Assembly: GCF_016086655.4 (NCBI RefSeq)
Contig: NC_052134.2
Location: 8,928,001 to 8,992,000 of the forward strand
From: Lepeophtheirus salmonis
Taxonomy: Eukaryota > Arthropoda > Copepoda > Siphonostomatoida > Caligidae
DNA length: 64,000 bases
Direction: 5' to 3'
Part shown: in pieces, positions 63,375 through 64,000 of the stretch
How positions within the stretch are numbered: position 1 is the stretch's first letter
How the letters are laid out: every line of letters starts with the position of its first letter
Position numbers and translations under genes: made by a program
Notes under the pieces: generated by a model
Told to the model about the DNA's origin: nothing
Seen by the model: only the letters and a program-made list of their open reading frames with translations
The model's database searches: none

Positions 63375-63960
63375 TTAACGTACAAATATGGGAGCTTGGC
63401 AGATGCAAAACTTTTCTTCCATCATGACAGCATGGTACACCATGGACACGGCATTCATAGTTAATAGCTGATAATCTGTTTGCCAAAGAGTCAAGACAGT
63501 TTTGTATGTAAAGGAGTACATAAATATAGTATTGCGCCATACTAGAAATTGGAGTTGAGTTGTCCTTTGTTGATTGAATAAAAACCTGGCATTAGGCTGT
63601 AGGCTGGGGGGTCCAAAAGTGCCAAAAAATAGTTCAAAAGAACTCAAAAGAGTCTTACAAAGGAGGAGATATAATTCTTTCATTGCTGGTGTCAGAAGTG
63701 GCACTCCGCCCTCACAAAACTATTTCCACCCACTATTTTGATAGCTCTCCAGACAGTCCTTCTGAAACCCCAAGATATCTTACGTGGACCTTCATGGACT
63801 TGAGGGGATTTCTCTAGCCTATTTTCTTTTAGACCTCCGGGTCCAGTTTGGCCTTTTTGACAGAACCTTTCGTTTCCTTTCTAACGTTTTGGACTTGCTG
63901 ATGGCGTAAACGTTGGTCCTGAAGACGCCAAACTTCTTCGAGTACACGGATGGAAATTTG
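63375..63960 (-). pseudogene. Tc1/mariner transposase relic, N-terminal to middle part
   Basis: Minus strand from about 63,965: a lysine- and arginine-rich N-terminal HTH region in broken frames, then LTPAMKELYLLLCKTLLSSF at about 63,640-63,700 (the LTPA..K..RL.R.K.LL block before the catalytic domain), then in another frame ECRVHGVPCCHDGRKVL (compare VMVLGVV..DGKKM) at about 63,410-63,460. The rest of the catalytic domain toward 63,300 is not recognisable. Two overlapping ORFs, 63,313-63,540 and 63,375-63,704, are the two frames of this single relic. Confidence 0.6.
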
Positions 63961-64000
63961 TCCATATTAATATATACAATATTAAAGTTAAAAATTTTGT

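Overview
This window is AT-rich (roughly three quarters A+T by eye) eukaryotic DNA. It has introns with GT/AG ends, no operons, and many decayed Tc1/mariner and LINE-type elements. The style of the transposases and the AT-richness suggest an arthropod, most likely a parasitic copepod of the sea-louse type (Lepeophtheirus-like). The taxon is an inference from memory of such sequences and cannot be proved here.

The dominant structure is an old inverted duplication. The left arm (1 to about 20,260, running off the window start) reappears in reverse complement at about 31,430-47,850. An unshared spacer of about 11 kb separates them. Each arm carries one copy of a multi-exon membrane protein gene of the TauE/SafE (sulfite exporter-like) family: 17,135-18,833 on + and 34,037-35,748 on -. 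Their coding exons match far better than introns and flanks. The left copy is open in all four visible exons. The right copy has two single-base length changes that break it. A TATA-containing block about 1 kb upstream of the first visible exon is conserved in both arms and may be the promoter. The first coding exon was not found in either copy.

The arms differ by insertions and deletions that date transposon activity. Left-only: about 5,890-10,040 (with a dead Tc1/mariner transposase) and a 1.7-kb element with long terminal inverted repeats at 13,661-15,345. Right-only: a LINE at about 37,935-41,170 and about 1.2 kb near 31,620-32,800. A decayed transposase-like gene is shared by both arms, so it predates the duplication.

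The spacer (20,260-31,430) holds short unidentified ORFs, a 64-bp-period tandem duplication, a LINE relic, and a mariner relic whose two halves face each other. Right of the arms (47,850-64,000) lie an internally deleted Tc1 element, a LINE 3' part on -, a possible unidentified two-exon gene (50,265-50,835), a perfect 41-bp GC-rich palindrome (52,362-52,402), an odd inverted cluster of short units (55,420-55,870), and further Tc1 and LINE relics (58.7, 61.7 and 63.4 kb). Apart from the left TauE/SafE gene, I see no gene I would call intact.
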